This document shows, piece by piece, positions 4,519-5,922 of a stretch of 5,922 nucleotides of DNA. The stretch covers positions 1 to 5,922 of the forward strand of contig CALCVT010000033.1 in the NCBI GenBank assembly GCA_937906495.1, written 5' to 3'. The notes under the pieces are model-generated. The model saw only the letters and a program-made list of their open reading frames with translations, ran no database searches and was not told where the DNA came from. Source of the DNA: an uncultured Prevotella sp. Lineage in GTDB: Bacteria; Bacteroidota; Bacteroidia; Bacteroidales; Bacteroidaceae. The position numbers and the translations under genes were made by a program. Each line of letters starts with the position of its first letter. Within the stretch, counting starts at the first letter, position 1.

Positions 4519-5694
4519 ATGCTGAATTTTGATTATCATACGCCGACCCGACTGATTTTTGGCCAAGGCGTGGTGGAACAGTTGCCCGAAGTGATGCAAC
4601 CCATTGGACGAAAAGTGCTGCTGGCCTACGGCGGCGGAAGCATCAAACGTATCGGACTTTACGACAAGGTGAAGGAACTGCTCAAGGATTTCGAAATATA
4701 CGAATTGAGCGGCATTGAACCGAACCCGAAGTACAACCCCAGTGTGATTGAAGGGGCTCGCATCTGCAAGGAGCAGGGCATTGAGGTGATTCTGTCGGTG
4801 GGAGGCGGCTCGGTGCTCGACTGCTGCAAGGCTATTGCTGCGGCTGCCAAATACGAGGGCGATGCCTGGGACCTGATTACTTACAAGGTGCCTACCAAGG
4901 ATGCACTGCCTATTGTCGACATTCTGACACTGGCAGCTACCGGCAGCGAATACGACTGCGGGGGTGTGATTTCGCGCACCGAAACCAACGATAAGGTGGC
5001 CTATCTGCACCCGCTGCTCTTTCCGGTTTGCTCCTTCCTCGACCCCACTTATACCTTTACGGTCAATGCCAAACACACGGCAGCCGGAGTGGCCGATGCC
5101 TTTAACCATGTGATGGAACAGTATTTTGTGGCTCCGGCCAACTCGGTTATCGACGGTTTTTGCGAGTCGCTGCTCAAGTCGCTCATGAAGTTTGGCCCCC
5201 TTGCCCTGCAATCGCCCAACAACTATGAGGCACGCGCCGAACTGATGCTGGCCTGCACCTTTGGCTGCAACGGACTGCTGAACCTGGGAGCGGGAGCCTC
5301 GGGATGGCCCATGCACGGCATTGAACATGCCTTGTCGGCCTTCTACGACATTACACACGGTGAGGGACTGGCTATTGTTACTCCACGCTGGATGAAACAT
5401 ATTCTGAACGACCGCACCATCGACCGCTTTGTTAAATTCGGTGTCAATGTTTACGGCATTCCTGCTAACCAGGAGGCTTATGCCATTGCCCAACAAACCA
5501 TTGAACGCACATACGCCTTTTTCAAGGACGAGATGCACATGCCTATGACACTGGGTGAGGTGGGCATTGACGAGAGCCGCCTGCACGAAATTGCTCACCA
5601 CATAGCCGTAAACGAAGGACTGGACAATCCGCAGATTTTTGCTCCGCTGAACGAGGAGGACGTCTACCAGATATTAACCAACTGCCTGTCGTAA
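4519..5694 (+). CDS. Iron-containing alcohol dehydrogenase (butanol dehydrogenase/YqhD type)
   Basis: A 391-aa cytosolic NAD(P)H-dependent enzyme of the group III (iron-containing) alcohol dehydrogenases, reducing aldehydes to alcohols or the reverse. The N-terminal Rossmann-like domain has YGGGSIKR (37-44) and GGGSVLDCCKAIA (95-107), which bind the nucleotide, and TGSE (141-144). The C-terminal domain carries the metal site: Asp193 and His197 in ADAFNH, His266 in MHG, His280 in THGEG; the conserved His270 (EHALSAFYDITH) is also present. Spacing matches FucO and YqhD. Length and the MLNFDYHTPTRLIFGQG start are typical of the butanol dehydrogenase branch. The absence of an acidic residue in the GGGS loop at 38-41 is compatible with NADPH use, an inference. 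The substrate is unknown: fermentative alcohol formation or removal of reactive aldehydes. It is probably monocistronic between the promoters at 4351-4468 and the palindrome at 5719. Confidence 0.95.
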   Translation: MLNFDYHTPTRLIFGQGVVEQLPEVMQPIGRKVLLAYGGGSIKRIGLYDKVKELLKDFEIYELSGIEPNPKYNPSVIEGARICKEQGIEVILSVGGGSVLDCCKAIAAAAKYEGDAWDLITYKVPTKDALPIVDILTLAATGSEYDCGGVISRTETNDKVAYLHPLLFPVCSFLDPTYTFTVNAKHTAAGVADAFNHVMEQYFVAPANSVIDGFCESLLKSLMKFGPLALQSPNNYEARAELMLACTFGCNGLLNLGAGASGWPMHGIEHALSAFYDITHGEGLAIVTPRWMKHILNDRTIDRFVKFGVNVYGIPANQEAYAIAQQTIERTYAFFKDEMHMPMTLGEVGIDESRLHEIAHHIAVNEGLDNPQIFAPLNEEDVYQILTNCLS

Positions 5695-5718
5695 AACAAC
5701 TTTTATTTTTCTTTTACT

Positions 5719-5758
5719 ATCAAAGCCGCCGGAAGTGTACACTTCCGGCGGCTTTGAT
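5719..5758 (+). terminator. 40-nt perfect palindrome, probable terminator of the dehydrogenase gene
   Basis: ATCAAAGCCGCCGGAAGTGT is followed directly by its exact reverse complement, centred between 5738 and 5739. In RNA it gives a stem of up to about 18 pairs. It lies 24 nt past the stop codon. A T-rich run precedes it (TTTTATTTTTCTTTT) but only GGTTT follows, so it is a strong hairpin without a classic U-tract. It could work in either direction. Confidence 0.7.
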
Positions 5759-5849
5759 GGTTTACCATATACTCTCTGCCGATACTCCTTTGCATAATGC
5801 AGAATAAGCGTCCTAAATTATAGAAATAATTTACGTTTAACATATATTA

Positions 5850-5857
5850 CCCCCCCC
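5850..5857 (+). repeat. Run of eight C next to a promoter
   Basis: A C8 homopolymer in otherwise A/T-rich sequence ends two bases before the T-run of the -33 element at 5860. Such tracts are prone to slippage, which would change upstream spacing. Confidence 0.6.
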
Positions 5858-5859
5858 AT

Positions 5860-5890
5860 TTTGATTATATTGAAAAATTAGCTATGTTTG
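5860..5890 (+). promoter_or_regulatory. Strong Bacteroidetes-type promoter for a gene right of the window
   Basis: TTTG (5860-5863, within TTTTG), 19 nt, then TATGTTTG (5883-5890): one of the best consensus matches in the window. Transcription would start near 5896-5898. No coding start is visible in the remaining bases, so the gene or its leader continues outside. Confidence 0.65.
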
Positions 5891-5922
5891 CGACGAATTT
5901 GTTTACGATTCTACAATAGCAT

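Noticed and set aside
4432..5601. 389-codon open frame on the minus strand, antisense to the dehydrogenase
   Set aside because: It mirrors the dehydrogenase gene, has no recognisable domain, and the plus-strand frame has all catalytic motifs. Codon composition of the real gene explains the lack of stops.

Overview
The window looks like a chromosomal piece of a Bacteroidales bacterium, most likely Prevotella or a close relative. Three things suggest this. Most candidate promoters have the Bacteroidetes -7 form TAnnTTTG, several with a TTTG/TTG about 18-20 nt upstream. Starts have A-rich leaders and no Shine-Dalgarno sequence. The secreted proteins end in a tail (YDLNGRR...GLYIRNGQ) of the kind common on Prevotella/Bacteroides exported proteins. 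The genus is an inference.

Left half (1-2610, minus strand): two tandem, diverged copies of one transcription unit, each with promoter, small secreted-peptide gene and secreted protein of about 300 aa. The right-hand copy (2610 down to 1512) has an intact 300-aa protein, but its small gene is reduced to a 3' remnant and its -33 box is altered. The left-hand copy (1293 down to the window edge) has an intact 81-aa small gene and a good promoter, but its large gene carries one in-frame TGA (660-662) and runs off the left edge. The two large genes are nearly identical at both ends and strongly diverged in the middle, as in a diversifying or gene-converting paralogous family. Each unit therefore has one damaged gene, and together they hold one intact copy of each.

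Middle (2611-3118): no convincing gene. A -7 box near 2978 and a GC-rich, foldable leader precede the transporter gene.

Right half (plus strand): a 12-helix MFS transporter (3119-4294), then a regulatory interval with a 30-nt direct repeat whose two copies each resemble a promoter, then an iron-dependent alcohol dehydrogenase of the butanol dehydrogenase/YqhD type (4519-5694) with all metal ligands. A 40-nt perfect palindrome closes that gene. The last 75 bases hold a strong promoter preceded by a run of eight C, pointing rightward to a gene outside the window.

No rRNA, tRNA, CRISPR array, transposase or integrase was seen. The transporter and dehydrogenase are ordinary families. The unusual part is the duplicated secreted-protein locus and its pattern of decay.
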